Source of the DNA: Pseudomonas botevensis
GTDB lineage: Bacteria; Pseudomonadota; Gammaproteobacteria; Pseudomonadales; Pseudomonadaceae
Length of the DNA stretch: 64,000 nt
Direction of reading: 5' to 3'
Assembly (NCBI RefSeq): GCF_019145475.1
Contig: NZ_JAHTKI010000017.1
Coordinates: forward strand, 1 to 64,000
The notes beneath the pieces were generated by a model. That model searched no databases. It was not told the origin of the DNA and saw nothing but the letters and a program-made list of their open reading frames with translations. A program made the translations under genes and the position numbers. Positions 1-8,318 of the stretch are shown here, piece by piece; positions within the stretch are counted from its first letter, which is position 1; each line of letters starts with the position of its first letter.

Positions 1-125
1 CGTCTGAAAAAGGTGACTCGCCGTAAGGGCGAAACCGCCAGCAAAAACACCCGAAGCAACGGATATTCACCCAAACCAGACAAGAACCTGGTCGGCCCAG
101 AGGCCGCCAAGTCCCCCCTAACCAA
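1..125 (-). repeat. Pseudomonas-type intergenic repeat (partial)
   Basis: Read on the minus strand this segment ends in TTTCGCCCTTACGGCGAGTC followed by ACCTTTTTCAG, preceded by an ATATCCGTTGC-type stretch. That pattern resembles a dispersed non-coding sequence I know from Pseudomonas intergenic regions. No open frame here looks like a protein. It is cut by the window edge, so its full extent is unknown. The family assignment is from memory and would need a search against the whole genome. Confidence 0.5.
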
Positions 126-148
126 CCCGTCCATACCCCCTTCTATAC

Positions 149-175
149 ATATTCCTAAAAGTTAGTTTATTTAAT
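149..175 (+). promoter_or_regulatory. AT-rich box upstream of the sfn operon
   Basis: The box reads ATATTCCTAAAAGTTAG followed by TTTATTTAA. Very similar boxes lie upstream of the TonB receptor (32208) and of oscA-sbp (54599), with looser copies at 26757 and 35997. All are next to genes of sulfur supply. I infer a sulfur-starvation operator, possibly for CysB. The similarity is by eye and no score was computed. Confidence 0.35.
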
Positions 176-226
176 TTTTACACAAGCTTAGGGTATATAA
201 ACCGGACCACCGGACATTCTTCCATT

Positions 227-249
227 CGCCGCAAACCTGCGGCGTTTTT
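227..249 (+). terminator. Hairpin plus T-run in the sfn leader (possible attenuator)
   Basis: CGCCGC and GCGGCG pair around the six-base loop AAACCT and are followed by TTTTT, the form of an intrinsic terminator. It lies between the AT-rich box at 149 and the leader ORF at 272, so transcripts starting upstream would cross it. No gene ends just before it, so attenuation of the sfn operon is possible. This is inference from position and shape. Confidence 0.4.
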
Positions 250-271
250 CATGAAATGTGAGGTAGGTAAC

Positions 272-340
272 ATGGTCCGGAACCCAATCACCCCAGTGCA
301 GATCGCCAGGGCATTGCGTGCAGCCAAGGAGCGGCACTGA
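272..340 (+). CDS. 22-residue leader ORF coupled to sfnB
   Basis: An ATG at 272 follows GAGGTAGGT at good spacing and opens a 22-codon frame. Its product begins MVRNPITPVQIA and ends in the basic stretch RALRAAKERH. The stop TGA (338-340) shares one base with the sfnB ATG at 340, a TGATG junction typical of translational coupling. The sfnB ribosome-binding site AAGGAG lies inside this ORF, so ribosomes on the leader could control access to it. An in-frame ATG at 251 has no ribosome-binding site. It is not a known family to me. It could be a regulatory leader peptide or a real small protein. Confidence 0.45.
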   Translation: MVRNPITPVQIARALRAAKERH

Positions 341-1581
341 TGTCCAGTCTGGCAGACGCAAACGTCCAGAGTGACCTGGACATCGCCCCGTTGTTGTTGC
401 CCGCGCAAGTCCTGCGCAACGACGCACAAGCCATCAAGGCCGCCCATGATCTGGCGCAAGTCGCCCGCGTGCAGGCCGCCAAACGCGACCGTCAGCGCAA
501 GCTGCCGTGGTCGGAAATCGAACAGTTCACCCGCAGCGGCCTCGGCAGCATCGCCATTCCTCGTGAATACGGCGGGCCACAGGTCTCTTTCGTCACACTC
601 GCCGAAGTATTCGCGATCATTTCCGCAGCGGACCCGGCCCTGGGGCAGATTCCGCAAAACCAGTTCGGCATCATCAATCTGGTGCTCGGCAGCGCCACCG
701 AAGCGCAGAAACACCAGCTGTTCCAGAGCGTGCTCGAAGGCTGGCGCATCGGTAATGCAGGGCCGGAGCGCGGCACCAAAAACACGCTGGAACTGAAAGC
801 GCGGATCACCGCCGATGGCGACGATTACGTGATCAACGGCCAGAAGTTCTATTCCACCGGCGCCCTCTTCGCCCACTGGGTCGCGGTCAAGGCACTGAAC
901 GATGACGGCAAACAGGTGCTAGCCTTCGTCAGGCGCGGCACGCCGGGTCTGCGCATCGTCGACGACTGGTCGGGCTTCGGCCAGCGCACCACCGCCAGCG
1001 GCACGATTCTGCTGAACAACGTGCGGGTCGAGTCGAACCTCGTGGTGGACAACTGGAAGATCAACGAAAAGCCCAACACCCAGGGCGCCGTGTCGCAGTT
1101 GATCCAGGCTGCAATTGACGCCGGCATCGCCCGTGGTGCCCTCGATGACGCCATCGAGTTCGTCAAGACCCGCGCCCGGCCATGGATCGATGCCAAGGTC
1201 GAACGCGCCAGCGATGACCTCTATGTGATCGCCGATATCGGCAGACTGAAAATCGAACTGCACGCCGCCGAAGCACTGCTGCGCAAGGCCGGACAAGTGC
1301 TGGATCAGGTGCATGCCGCGCCGCTCACCGCCGAATCCGCTGCCCGCGCCTCGATTGCCGTGGCCGAGGCCAAGGTGCTGACCACCGAAATCTCGTTGCT
1401 GGCCAGCGAAAAGCTCTTCGAGCTGGCGGGCAGCCGCGCCACCCTCGCCGAATTCAACCTCGACCGTCACTGGCGCAATGCCCGGGTCCACACCCTGCAC
1501 GACCCGGTGCGCTGGAAGTATCACGCAGTCGGCGCCTATCGCCTGAACGGCACGTTGCCAGCTCGTCATTCCTGGATTTGA
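340..1581 (+). CDS. sfnB: SfnB-family sulfur-acquisition flavoprotein (copy 1)
   Basis: A 413-residue protein of the acyl-CoA dehydrogenase fold, in the SfnB/DszC branch of flavin-dependent monooxygenases used in organosulfur breakdown. Near the C-terminus it carries RHWRNARVHTLHDPVRWKYH, shared almost exactly with the next gene. The start at 340 has AAGGAG upstream and overlaps the stop of the leader ORF. It begins a tight plus-strand operon with a second SfnB, a DszA/NtaA-like monooxygenase and a MetQNI-like importer. The likely role is oxidation of an organic sulfur compound with reduced flavin, or use of reduced flavin in C-S cleavage. The substrate cannot be read from sequence. Confidence 0.85.
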   Translation: MSSLADANVQSDLDIAPLLLPAQVLRNDAQAIKAAHDLAQVARVQAAKRDRQRKLPWSEIEQFTRSGLGSIAIPREYGGPQVSFVTLAEVFAIISAADPALGQIPQNQFGIINLVLGSATEAQKHQLFQSVLEGWRIGNAGPERGTKNTLELKARITADGDDYVINGQKFYSTGALFAHWVAVKALNDDGKQVLAFVRRGTPGLRIVDDWSGFGQRTTASGTILLNNVRVESNLVVDNWKINEKPNTQGAVSQLIQAAIDAGIARGALDDAIEFVKTRARPWIDAKVERASDDLYVIADIGRLKIELHAAEALLRKAGQVLDQVHAAPLTAESAARASIAVAEAKVLTTEISLLASEKLFELAGSRATLAEFNLDRHWRNARVHTLHDPVRWKYHAVGAYRLNGTLPARHSWI

Positions 1582-1619
1582 CGACCAGAACATTTTTGAC
1601 CAGATCTCTGGAGAAACAC

Positions 1620-2813
1620 ATGACTCTTTCTCATCCCGTCGCGGTCATCACCAGCGACGAGCAAGCCCTGATCGTCGCCAGCGACCTGGCCGAAGACTTC
1701 CAGCGCGACAGCAACCTGCGTGACCGCGAACGACGCCTGCCACTGGCGGAACTGGAGGTATTTTCCCGCTCCGGTCTGTGGGGCATCAGCGTGCCCAGGG
1801 AGTATGGTGGCGCCGCTGTGTCCAACGTGACCCTGGCCAAAGTCATCGCCCTGATCGCCCGGGCCGACGGCTCCCTCGGGCAGATCCCGCAGAATCATTT
1901 CTATGCCCTCGAAGTGCTGCGTGTGAATGGCAGCCACGAGCAGAAACAACGTCTCTACGCCGAAGCACTCGCCGGCCGGCGCTTCGGCAATGCGTTGGCG
2001 GAACTGGGCACCAAAACCGCCCATGACCGCATCACCCGCCTGACGCGCCATGGCGACGGCTTCCACATCAACGGGCGCAAGTTCTACGCGACCGGTGCGA
2101 TCTACGCGCAGCGCATTCCGACGTTGGTGGTCGATGAAAACGGCGTGCAGCAATTGGCCTTCGTCCCTCGCGACAGCAAGGGCCTGACGGTGATCGACGA
2201 CTGGAGCGGCTTCGGCCAGCGCACCACCGGCAGCGGCTCGGTGGTATTCGAGGATGTGTACGTCGCCGCCGAAGACGTGGTTGCGTTCCAGAGCGCTTTC
2301 GAGCGCCCGACCACGGTCGGCCCGCTGGCGCAGATTCTCCACGCCGCCATCGACACCGGCATCGCCCGCGCCGCCTTCGAGGACGCGTTGCACTTCGTGC
2401 GCAGCAAGACCCGGCCATGGATCGACTCGGGTAACGACAACGCCACCGAAGACCCGCTGACCCTCAAGAGCTTCGGCCACTTGAGCATCCGCCTGCACGC
2501 CACCGAAGCGTTGCTCGAGCGTGCCGGCGAATTCGTCGATGCGGCGCAGGCCGAGTCCAATGCCGAGACGGTCGCCGCCGCATCGATTGCCGTGGCCGAA
2601 GCCCGGGCGATCAGCACCGAAATCTCCCTCGCTGCCGGCAGCACCCTGTTCGAACTCGCCGGCAGCCAGGCCACCCTGATTGAACACGGCCTCGACCGGC
2701 ACTGGCGCAACGCCCGGGTGCATACCCTGCACGACCCGGTGCGCTGGAAATACCACGCGGTCGGCAACTACTACCTCAACGATGAAAACCCTCCGCTGCG
2801 GGGGACCATCTGA
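1620..2813 (+). CDS. sfnB: SfnB-family sulfur-acquisition flavoprotein (copy 2)
   Basis: A 397-residue paralogue of the upstream protein with the same QIPQN motif and C-terminal RHWRNAR block. An in-frame TTG at 1578 would overlap the previous stop, but the ATG at 1620 follows TCTGGAGAAACAC and its product aligns with copy 1, so I use 1620. Its stop overlaps the next ATG by one base (TGATG). Tandem SfnB copies suggest either a hetero-oligomer or two substrates. Identity between the copies looks moderate, so this is not a recent duplication. Confidence 0.85.
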   Translation: MTLSHPVAVITSDEQALIVASDLAEDFQRDSNLRDRERRLPLAELEVFSRSGLWGISVPREYGGAAVSNVTLAKVIALIARADGSLGQIPQNHFYALEVLRVNGSHEQKQRLYAEALAGRRFGNALAELGTKTAHDRITRLTRHGDGFHINGRKFYATGAIYAQRIPTLVVDENGVQQLAFVPRDSKGLTVIDDWSGFGQRTTGSGSVVFEDVYVAAEDVVAFQSAFERPTTVGPLAQILHAAIDTGIARAAFEDALHFVRSKTRPWIDSGNDNATEDPLTLKSFGHLSIRLHATEALLERAGEFVDAAQAESNAETVAAASIAVAEARAISTEISLAAGSTLFELAGSQATLIEHGLDRHWRNARVHTLHDPVRWKYHAVGNYYLNDENPPLRGTI

Positions 2814-4171
2814 TGACGGCGGCAAAAAAGAAGATTCTGCTCAACGCGTTCAACATGAACTGCATCGGCCACATCAACCATGGTTTGTGGACGCATCCGC
2901 GCGATACCTCGACCCGCTACAAGACCATCGAGTACTGGACCGAACTGGCGCAACTGCTGGAGCGCGGACTGTTCGACGGCCTGTTCATCGCTGACATCGT
3001 CGGCGTGTACGACGTCTATCAGAACGCGGTGGACGTGACGCTGAAGGAGTCGATCCAGTTGCCGGTCAACGATCCGTTGCTGCTGGTTTCGGCGATGGCG
3101 GCGGTGACGAAAAATCTCGGTTTCGGCCTCACCGCCAACCTCACCTACGAGCCGCCGTACCTGTTCGCCCGACGCATGTCGACCCTCGATCACCTGAGCC
3201 GTGGACGGGTCGGCTGGAACATCGTCACCGGTTATCTGGACAGCGCCGCCAAGGCCATGGGCCTCAGCGAACAGGTCGAGCATGACCGGCGTTACGACCA
3301 GGCGGACGAGTACCTCGAAGTCCTCTACAAGCTTTGGGAAGGCAGCTGGGAAAACGACGCGGTGCTCAACGACCCGCAAGAGCGGGTCTACGCCTTGCCG
3401 GACAAAGTCCACAAGGTCGAGCACAAGGGCGAGTTCTATCAGGTCGAGGGTTATCACCTGTGCGAGCCGTCGCCGCAGCGCACACCCGTGCTGTTCCAGG
3501 CCGGCAGTTCGGATCGCGGCCTGCTGTTCGCCGGACGTCACGCGGAGTGCGTGTTCATCAGCGGTCAGAACAAGCCGTCGACCAAAACTCAGGTGGACAA
3601 GGTGCGCGCCAGCGCCGTCCAAGCGGGGCGCAATCCAGAGGACATCAAGGTGTTCATGGGCCTGAACGTGATCGTCGGCGCCACCGAGGAAGCGGCCTGG
3701 GCCAAACACGCCGAGTACCTGAGCTACGCCAGCGCCGAAGCCGGCGTGGCGCATTTTTCGGCGTCCACCGGGATCGATTTTTCCCAGTACGAGATCGACG
3801 AACCGATCCAGTACGTGAAAAGCAACGCGATCCAGTCGGCCACCAAGAACCTGCAGAACAACGACTGGACACGGCGCAAATTGCTCGACCAGCACGCCCT
3901 CGGCGGTCGCTACATCACCGTGGTCGGCTCGCCGCAGCAAGTGGCGGATGAGCTGGAATCGTGGATCGCCGAAACCGGCCTCGACGGCTTCAACCTGACG
4001 CGCATTGTCACCCCGGAAAGCTATGTGGACTTCATCGATCTGGTGATTCCGGAGCTGCAACGGCGCGGGTCGTACAAGACCGCTTATGACGACGGCAGCC
4101 TGCGGGAAAAGCTGTTCCACGGCACAGCGCATCTGCCACCGCAACACACGGGATCGGCGTTGCGCCGCTGA
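2813..4171 (+). CDS. DszA/NtaA/SnaA-family FMN-dependent monooxygenase
   Basis: A 452-residue bacterial luciferase-like (LLM) enzyme. The opening (LLNAFNMNCIGHINHGLWTH), the stretch GFGLTANLTYEPPYLFAR and SRGRVGWNIVTGYLDSA place it with the NtaA/SnaA/DszA group, which uses reduced FMN to cleave C-S or C-N bonds. Family length is about 440-460, so it is complete. It is translationally coupled to sfnB copy 2. In this operon it is the likely desulfurizing step, acting on a sulfone or sulfonate made or bound by the SfnB proteins. No flavin reductase gene is in the operon, so reduced FMN would come from elsewhere. Confidence 0.85.
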   Translation: MTAAKKKILLNAFNMNCIGHINHGLWTHPRDTSTRYKTIEYWTELAQLLERGLFDGLFIADIVGVYDVYQNAVDVTLKESIQLPVNDPLLLVSAMAAVTKNLGFGLTANLTYEPPYLFARRMSTLDHLSRGRVGWNIVTGYLDSAAKAMGLSEQVEHDRRYDQADEYLEVLYKLWEGSWENDAVLNDPQERVYALPDKVHKVEHKGEFYQVEGYHLCEPSPQRTPVLFQAGSSDRGLLFAGRHAECVFISGQNKPSTKTQVDKVRASAVQAGRNPEDIKVFMGLNVIVGATEEAAWAKHAEYLSYASAEAGVAHFSASTGIDFSQYEIDEPIQYVKSNAIQSATKNLQNNDWTRRKLLDQHALGGRYITVVGSPQQVADELESWIAETGLDGFNLTRIVTPESYVDFIDLVIPELQRRGSYKTAYDDGSLREKLFHGTAHLPPQHTGSALRR

Positions 4172-4181
4172 AAGTTTCGTG

Positions 4182-4212
4182 AGCAAGCCCGCTCCCACGG
4201 GCCTTGCCCGGA
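4182..4212. repeat. Short GCTCCCAC-type intergenic repeat
   Basis: The segment GAGCAAGCCCGCTCCCACGG lies between the monooxygenase and the MetQ-like gene. GTGGGAGCGGGCTTGC-type elements recur in Pseudomonas intergenic DNA, including at 7592 and 50381 in this window. Here it sits inside an operon and could help mRNA processing or partial termination. Confidence 0.5.
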
Positions 4213-4245
4213 CATAAAAACTCATGCACTGACTGGATAACCACC

Positions 4246-5055
4246 ATGACCAAGAAACTCCTGACCCACCCAGTCAAAGCACTGGCCCTGGCCCTCGGCC
4301 TGTTCAGCCCGGCGGTATTCGCCGCCGATGCCCCATTGAAAGTCGGCACCACCGCCGCGTTCGCCATTCCGCTGGAAGCCGCCGTCGAAGAGGCCTCCAA
4401 ACAAGGTCTGAAAGTCGAGCTGGTGGAGTTCACCGACTGGATCGCGCCCAACGTCAGCCTCGCGGCCGGCGACATTGACGTGAACTACTTCCAGCACATT
4501 CCCTTCCTGGAAAACGCCAAGACCGCCTCCGGTTTCGACCTGGTGCCGTTCGCGCCGGGAATCATCAACAACGTCGGCCTGTACTCGAAGAAATACAAGA
4601 GCTTCGACGAGTTGCCCGAAGGCGCCAGCGTCGCGATCGCCAATGATCCGATCAACAGCGGTCGTGGCCTGCAACTGCTGGCGAAGGCCGGCCTGATCAC
4701 CTTGAAACCCGGCGTTGGCTACAAGGCCACCGAAGACGACATCGTCAGCAACCCGAAGAAGATCAAGATCCTGCAAGTCGAAGCCGTGCAACTGGTGCGC
4801 GCCTACGATGACGCCGATCTGGTGCAGGGCTACCCGGCCTATATTCGCCTGGCGAAGACCTTCGATGCCGGCTCCGCGTTGCTGTTCGACGGCCTCGATC
4901 ACAAGGAGTACGTGATTCAGTTCGTGATCCAGCCGAAGAGCAAGACCGACCCGCGCCTGATCAAGTTCGTCGACATCTACCAGCACTCGCCAGCGGTGCG
5001 CGCCGCCCTGGATAAAGCCCACGGCAAGCTGTACCAGGCCGGTTGGGAAAGCTGA
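4246..5055 (+). CDS. MetQ/NlpA-family substrate-binding protein
   Basis: A 269-residue periplasmic binding protein. Residues 1 to about 27 form a Sec signal peptide (MTKKLLTHPVKALALALGLF, then SPAVFA), with no lipobox cysteine, so it is probably soluble. The stretch DVNYFQHIPFLENA and the later PINSGRGLQLLAKAGLI are typical of the MetQ (NlpA) family. The ATG at 4246 starts directly at the signal peptide; an upstream in-frame start would add 14 residues with no signal character. With the following ATPase and permease it forms a MetNIQ-type importer. Next to desulfurization enzymes the ligand is more likely an organosulfur compound than methionine, which is inference. Confidence 0.85.
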   Translation: MTKKLLTHPVKALALALGLFSPAVFAADAPLKVGTTAAFAIPLEAAVEEASKQGLKVELVEFTDWIAPNVSLAAGDIDVNYFQHIPFLENAKTASGFDLVPFAPGIINNVGLYSKKYKSFDELPEGASVAIANDPINSGRGLQLLAKAGLITLKPGVGYKATEDDIVSNPKKIKILQVEAVQLVRAYDDADLVQGYPAYIRLAKTFDAGSALLFDGLDHKEYVIQFVIQPKSKTDPRLIKFVDIYQHSPAVRAALDKAHGKLYQAGWES

Positions 5056-5057
5056 GC

Positions 5058-6194
5058 ATGAGCGCCGCCATCCAACGGCGACTGGAGAATCCAGAGCCAC
5101 ACTCTCTTTCCGAGAGGCATGCCGACAGCACCGAACTGCACCCCGAGCTGAACCGCGCCCACGTGCGCTTCATCGGCCTCGGCAAGACTTACAACGGCGC
5201 CCAAGGCCCGGTCGCGGCGCTGCAAGGTATCGACCTGGCGATCCAGCGCGGTGAAGTGTTCGGCATCATCGGCCGCAGCGGCGCCGGCAAGTCGTCGCTG
5301 ATCCGCACCATCAATCGTCTGGAACAGCCGACCTCGGGCCGGGTGCTGATCGATCAGGTCGACATCGGCGGGTTCGACGAGGACCGCCTGGTCGCCCTGC
5401 GTCGGCGGATCGGCATGATCTTCCAGCACTTCAACCTGATGTCGGCCAAGACCGTCTGGCAGAACGTCGAGCTGCCGTTGAAAGTCGCCGGCGTACCCAA
5501 GGAACAACGCGACAGGAAAGTCAGCGAACTGCTGGAGCTGGTTGGCCTGCAAGCCAAGCACAAGGCCTATCCGGCACAGCTGTCCGGTGGACAGAAACAG
5601 CGCGTCGGCATCGCCCGCGCGCTGGTGCATGACCCGGACATTCTGCTGTGCGACGAGGCGACCTCGGCGCTGGATCCGGAAACCACCCAATCGATCCTCG
5701 GCCTGCTGCGCGAGATCAACCGGCGCCTGGGCCTGACCATCGTGCTGATTACCCATGAGATGGCGGTGATCCGCGAAATCTGCGACCGGGTGGTGGTGCT
5801 GGAACACGGACGCATCGTCGAGCAAGGCCCGGTGTGGGAAGTGTTCGGCAACCCGCAGCACGAAGTCAGCCAGACCCTGCTCGCGCCGCTGCAGCATGCC
5901 CTGCCCGAAGAGTTGCAGAGCCGTTTGCAGGCGCAATCGCCCTCCCCCGACGCCGCCGTGGTGCTGCGCTTGCAGTTCACCGGCAGCAGCCAGGACGAAC
6001 CGGATCTGGCGGCGCTGTTCGGCGCCCTCGGTGGCCGGGTGAGACTGTTGCAGGGTGGTGTGGAACGGATTCAGGGCCATACCCTCGGGCAACTGCTGCT
6101 GGCGGTGACCGGCTCAGGCTTGAGTGCCGAGCAATTGCGCCAGCGCGCCGCGCCATGGGCACAACGCACGGAGGTGCTGGGTTATGTGGTTTGA
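5058..6194 (+). CDS. MetN-like ABC transporter ATPase with NIL domain
   Basis: A 378-residue ATPase. Walker A is GRSGAGKSS, the signature is LSGGQKQRVGIARAL and Walker B is ILLCDEATSALDPET. The C-terminal third (from about VVLRLQFTGSSQDEP) looks like the NIL/ACT-type domain that binds substrate and inhibits MetN when internal methionine is high. The N-terminus is longer than usual by some 30 residues. ATG 5058 is preferred over an in-frame TTG at 5043, which overlaps the metQ-like stop. It overlaps the permease gene by 11 bases. Confidence 0.88.
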   Translation: MSAAIQRRLENPEPHSLSERHADSTELHPELNRAHVRFIGLGKTYNGAQGPVAALQGIDLAIQRGEVFGIIGRSGAGKSSLIRTINRLEQPTSGRVLIDQVDIGGFDEDRLVALRRRIGMIFQHFNLMSAKTVWQNVELPLKVAGVPKEQRDRKVSELLELVGLQAKHKAYPAQLSGGQKQRVGIARALVHDPDILLCDEATSALDPETTQSILGLLREINRRLGLTIVLITHEMAVIREICDRVVVLEHGRIVEQGPVWEVFGNPQHEVSQTLLAPLQHALPEELQSRLQAQSPSPDAAVVLRLQFTGSSQDEPDLAALFGALGGRVRLLQGGVERIQGHTLGQLLLAVTGSGLSAEQLRQRAAPWAQRTEVLGYVV

Positions 6195-6828
6195 TCGCTT
6201 GCTGCAGGGTTTCATCGACACGTTCCTGATGGTCGGTGTGTCGTCGTTGATCGCGTTGCTGGCCGGGATTCCCATGGCGGTGATTCTGGTCACCAGCGAC
6301 AAGGGCGGCATCTACGAAGCGCCGGTGCTGAACCGCGCCCTGGGCGCCTTCGTCAATCTGTTCCGCTCGATTCCGTTTCTGATTCTGATGGTGGCGCTGA
6401 TCCCGTTCACCCGGCTGATCGTCGGCACCACCTATGGTGTCTGGGCCGCTGTTGTGCCGCTGACGATTGCCGCGACGCCGTTCTTTGCGCGGATCGCCGA
6501 AGTGAGCCTGCGCGAAGTCGATCATGGCTTGATCGAGGCCGCGCAAGCCATGGGCTGCCGGCGCTGGCACATCGTCTGGCATGTGCTGTTGCCCGAAGCG
6601 CTGCCGGGGATTGTCGGCGGCTTCACCATCACGCTGGTGACGATGATCAACTCCTCGGCAATGGCCGGCGCAATCGGTGCCGGCGGGCTGGGCGACATCG
6701 CCTATCGCTACGGCTACCAACGTTTCGACAGCCAGATCATGCTCACGGTGATCGTGCTGCTGGTGGCGCTGGTGGCCGTGATTCAGCTCGGTGGCGACCG
6801 CTTGGCGAGGGGGTTGAACAAGCGCTGA
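6184..6828 (+). CDS. MetI-like ABC transporter permease
   Basis: A 214-residue inner-membrane permease with about five hydrophobic segments and the EAA-loop region GLIEAAQAMGCRRWHIVWHV followed by LLPEAL, which contacts the ATPase. Length matches MetI (about 217). The ATG at 6184 lies inside the end of the ATPase gene (overlap with stop at 6194), so expression is coupled. This is the last gene of the operon; I saw no clear terminator just after 6828. Confidence 0.88.
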   Translation: MWFDRLLQGFIDTFLMVGVSSLIALLAGIPMAVILVTSDKGGIYEAPVLNRALGAFVNLFRSIPFLILMVALIPFTRLIVGTTYGVWAAVVPLTIAATPFFARIAEVSLREVDHGLIEAAQAMGCRRWHIVWHVLLPEALPGIVGGFTITLVTMINSSAMAGAIGAGGLGDIAYRYGYQRFDSQIMLTVIVLLVALVAVIQLGGDRLARGLNKR

Positions 6829-7207
6829 AACACCCTGCCGATGAGCGATTTGGGCGTGGTCGGATCACAACGCGAATTCTCCGGAATTTCAGGCAATGTC
6901 CTCGGTGAAAAACCGACTTTTCCGACACGGAAAAGGCTGATTCGCCAGCCCGGATCAGGTTCGTTTGCAGGACGCTTCCGAGATGGTTTCCTGCGCTTGT
7001 GCCTGAAATTTGCGCTGGCTAATCTCCGATTATCACTGCCCTGCAGTGACCGGGTTCAGTCGTACGGATTTCGCAGGACACACAACCTCATCTGCTCCAG
7101 GGAGGCTGTGCGCAGCCTGGCGGTCAGTGACTGACCTGCGTGCAGCCGCTGCCCTGATCGTCCAGTCTCGGGACGGGCCGGCTCCCATCACCGCCAGGAG
7201 TTTGCTC
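6829..7207. other. Intergenic region upstream of the DUF3077-like gene
   Basis: About 380 bases with no convincing gene. It contains a short perfect inverted repeat (AGGCTG TGCG CAGCCT, 7103-7118) about 90 bases before the next start codon, in a stretch beginning near ACACACAACCTCATCTGCTC. The stretch could be a structured 5' leader of the DUF3077-like gene. I have no firm family for it. Confidence 0.4.
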
Positions 7208-7564
7208 ATGGAAAAACGCCTTCCCGATCCGCCGTTCAACCTCGCGTCCAACAAGAGTTTCACCGAGGACTTGCTCAAGGATCGTTCCGCACTGTGCCGT
7301 GCCGTCGATTCCCACCTGACCGGCAACCCGGTCGCCGCTCCGGGGAATCTGCACATGTACAACATCAGCGACGAGGTGACACTCGAGGACGCCCAACTGT
7401 ATATCGCCGATCTGCTGCGCTGCGCCTCGGTCACCGCGCATCAGTGTGGCGACCACCTCGATGGCGCGGACCGCGCCATGGTGTTCTCGGTCTGGCACTT
7501 GCTGGAGATCGCCAAGGCGATGGTCGATCGCTCGATCGATTGCCTGCACATCAAGCCACGCTGA
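7208..7564 (+). CDS. DUF3077-like protein
   Basis: A 118-residue soluble protein with no signal peptide or membrane segment. The C-terminal half (DEVTLEDAQLYIADLLRCAS, later VWHLLEIAKAMVDRS) fits the small DUF3077 family known mainly from pseudomonads. The ATG at 7208 follows CCAGGAGTTTGCTC, a good ribosome-binding site. Function is unknown. It stands alone between the importer operon and a methyltransferase. Confidence 0.7.
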   Translation: MEKRLPDPPFNLASNKSFTEDLLKDRSALCRAVDSHLTGNPVAAPGNLHMYNISDEVTLEDAQLYIADLLRCASVTAHQCGDHLDGADRAMVFSVWHLLEIAKAMVDRSIDCLHIKPR

Positions 7565-7588
7565 TCCCTTCTCGCTCCCAGCCGATCA

Positions 7589-7620
7589 ATGTGGGAGCGA
7601 ACCTGCTCGCGATGGACTGC
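7589..7620. repeat. GTGGGAGCGAACCTGCTCGCGA repeat fragment
   Basis: The sequence TGTGGGAGCGAACCTGCTCG followed by CGATGG is a very common form of Pseudomonas intergenic repeat. It lies between the DUF3077-like stop and the methyltransferase start. Confidence 0.6.
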
Positions 7621-7682
7621 ACAGCAGCCGCCGGCCGCATGGCGTATATTCGGCCAATCTCCATCGCCTGCGCAGCCCGCCC

Positions 7683-8309
7683 ATGAAGCAAAGTCCCGAC
7701 GACCTCGAACAGATCACCACGACCACCCTGGGCCATTACAACGCCGTGGCCGAAAGCTTTCGCGAAGGCACCCGCGATCACGATGTCAGCCAGAACATCG
7801 ATGCGCTGCTGCGACATCTCCAGAGATCGGCGCCGTGGCACATTCTCGATTTCGGCTGCGGGCCGGGGCGCGACTTGCAGACCTTCACCCGCCTGGGCCA
7901 CGTCGCGGTGGGCCTCGATGGCTCACAGGAGTTCGCCCGCATGGCCCGCGAGGACAGCGGTTGCGAGGTCTGGCAGCAGGACTTCCTGAAACTCGATCTG
8001 CCGGCTGAGCGCTTCGACGGAATCTTCGCCAACGCGGTGCTGTTTCATGTGCCGTTGCAAGAATTGCCGCGGGTGCTCAGGCAACTGCACGGGACACTGA
8101 AACCGGGAGGCGTGCTGTTCAGTTCCAACCCGCGCGGGGACAACCGTGAAGGCTGGAACGGACCTCGGTACGGCGCCTATCACGATCTTGAGGCGTGGCG
8201 CGGTTTGCTGAACGCCGCCGGGTTCGTGGAGCTCGAGCATTACTACCGGCCGGCGGGGTTGCCTCGGGAGCAGCAACCGTGGCTCGCCAGCGTCTGGCGC
8301 AAGGCCTGA
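7683..8309 (+). CDS. Class I SAM-dependent methyltransferase
   Basis: A 208-residue methyltransferase of the UbiE/Methyltransf_11 type. Motif I is ILDFGCGPGRDLQTF, followed by the acidic end of beta-2 (VGLDGSQEFARMAR) and a motif near FDGIFANAVLFHV. The C-terminal HDLEAWRGLLNAAGFVELEH is typical of small-molecule methyltransferases. ATG 7683 gives a start just before KQSPDDLEQITTTTLGHYN, the usual N-terminus of this group. No substrate is evident. The convergent gene on the other strand ends at 8319. Confidence 0.82.
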   Translation: MKQSPDDLEQITTTTLGHYNAVAESFREGTRDHDVSQNIDALLRHLQRSAPWHILDFGCGPGRDLQTFTRLGHVAVGLDGSQEFARMAREDSGCEVWQQDFLKLDLPAERFDGIFANAVLFHVPLQELPRVLRQLHGTLKPGGVLFSSNPRGDNREGWNGPRYGAYHDLEAWRGLLNAAGFVELEHYYRPAGLPREQQPWLASVWRKA

Positions 8310-8318
8310 CGCGGTTTT

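Noticed and set aside
4246..6828. A classical methionine importer metNIQ
   Set aside because: The ATPase and permease fit, but the binding protein is distant from the classical MetQ at 24163 and the operon is led by desulfurization enzymes. I therefore did not assign met symbols.
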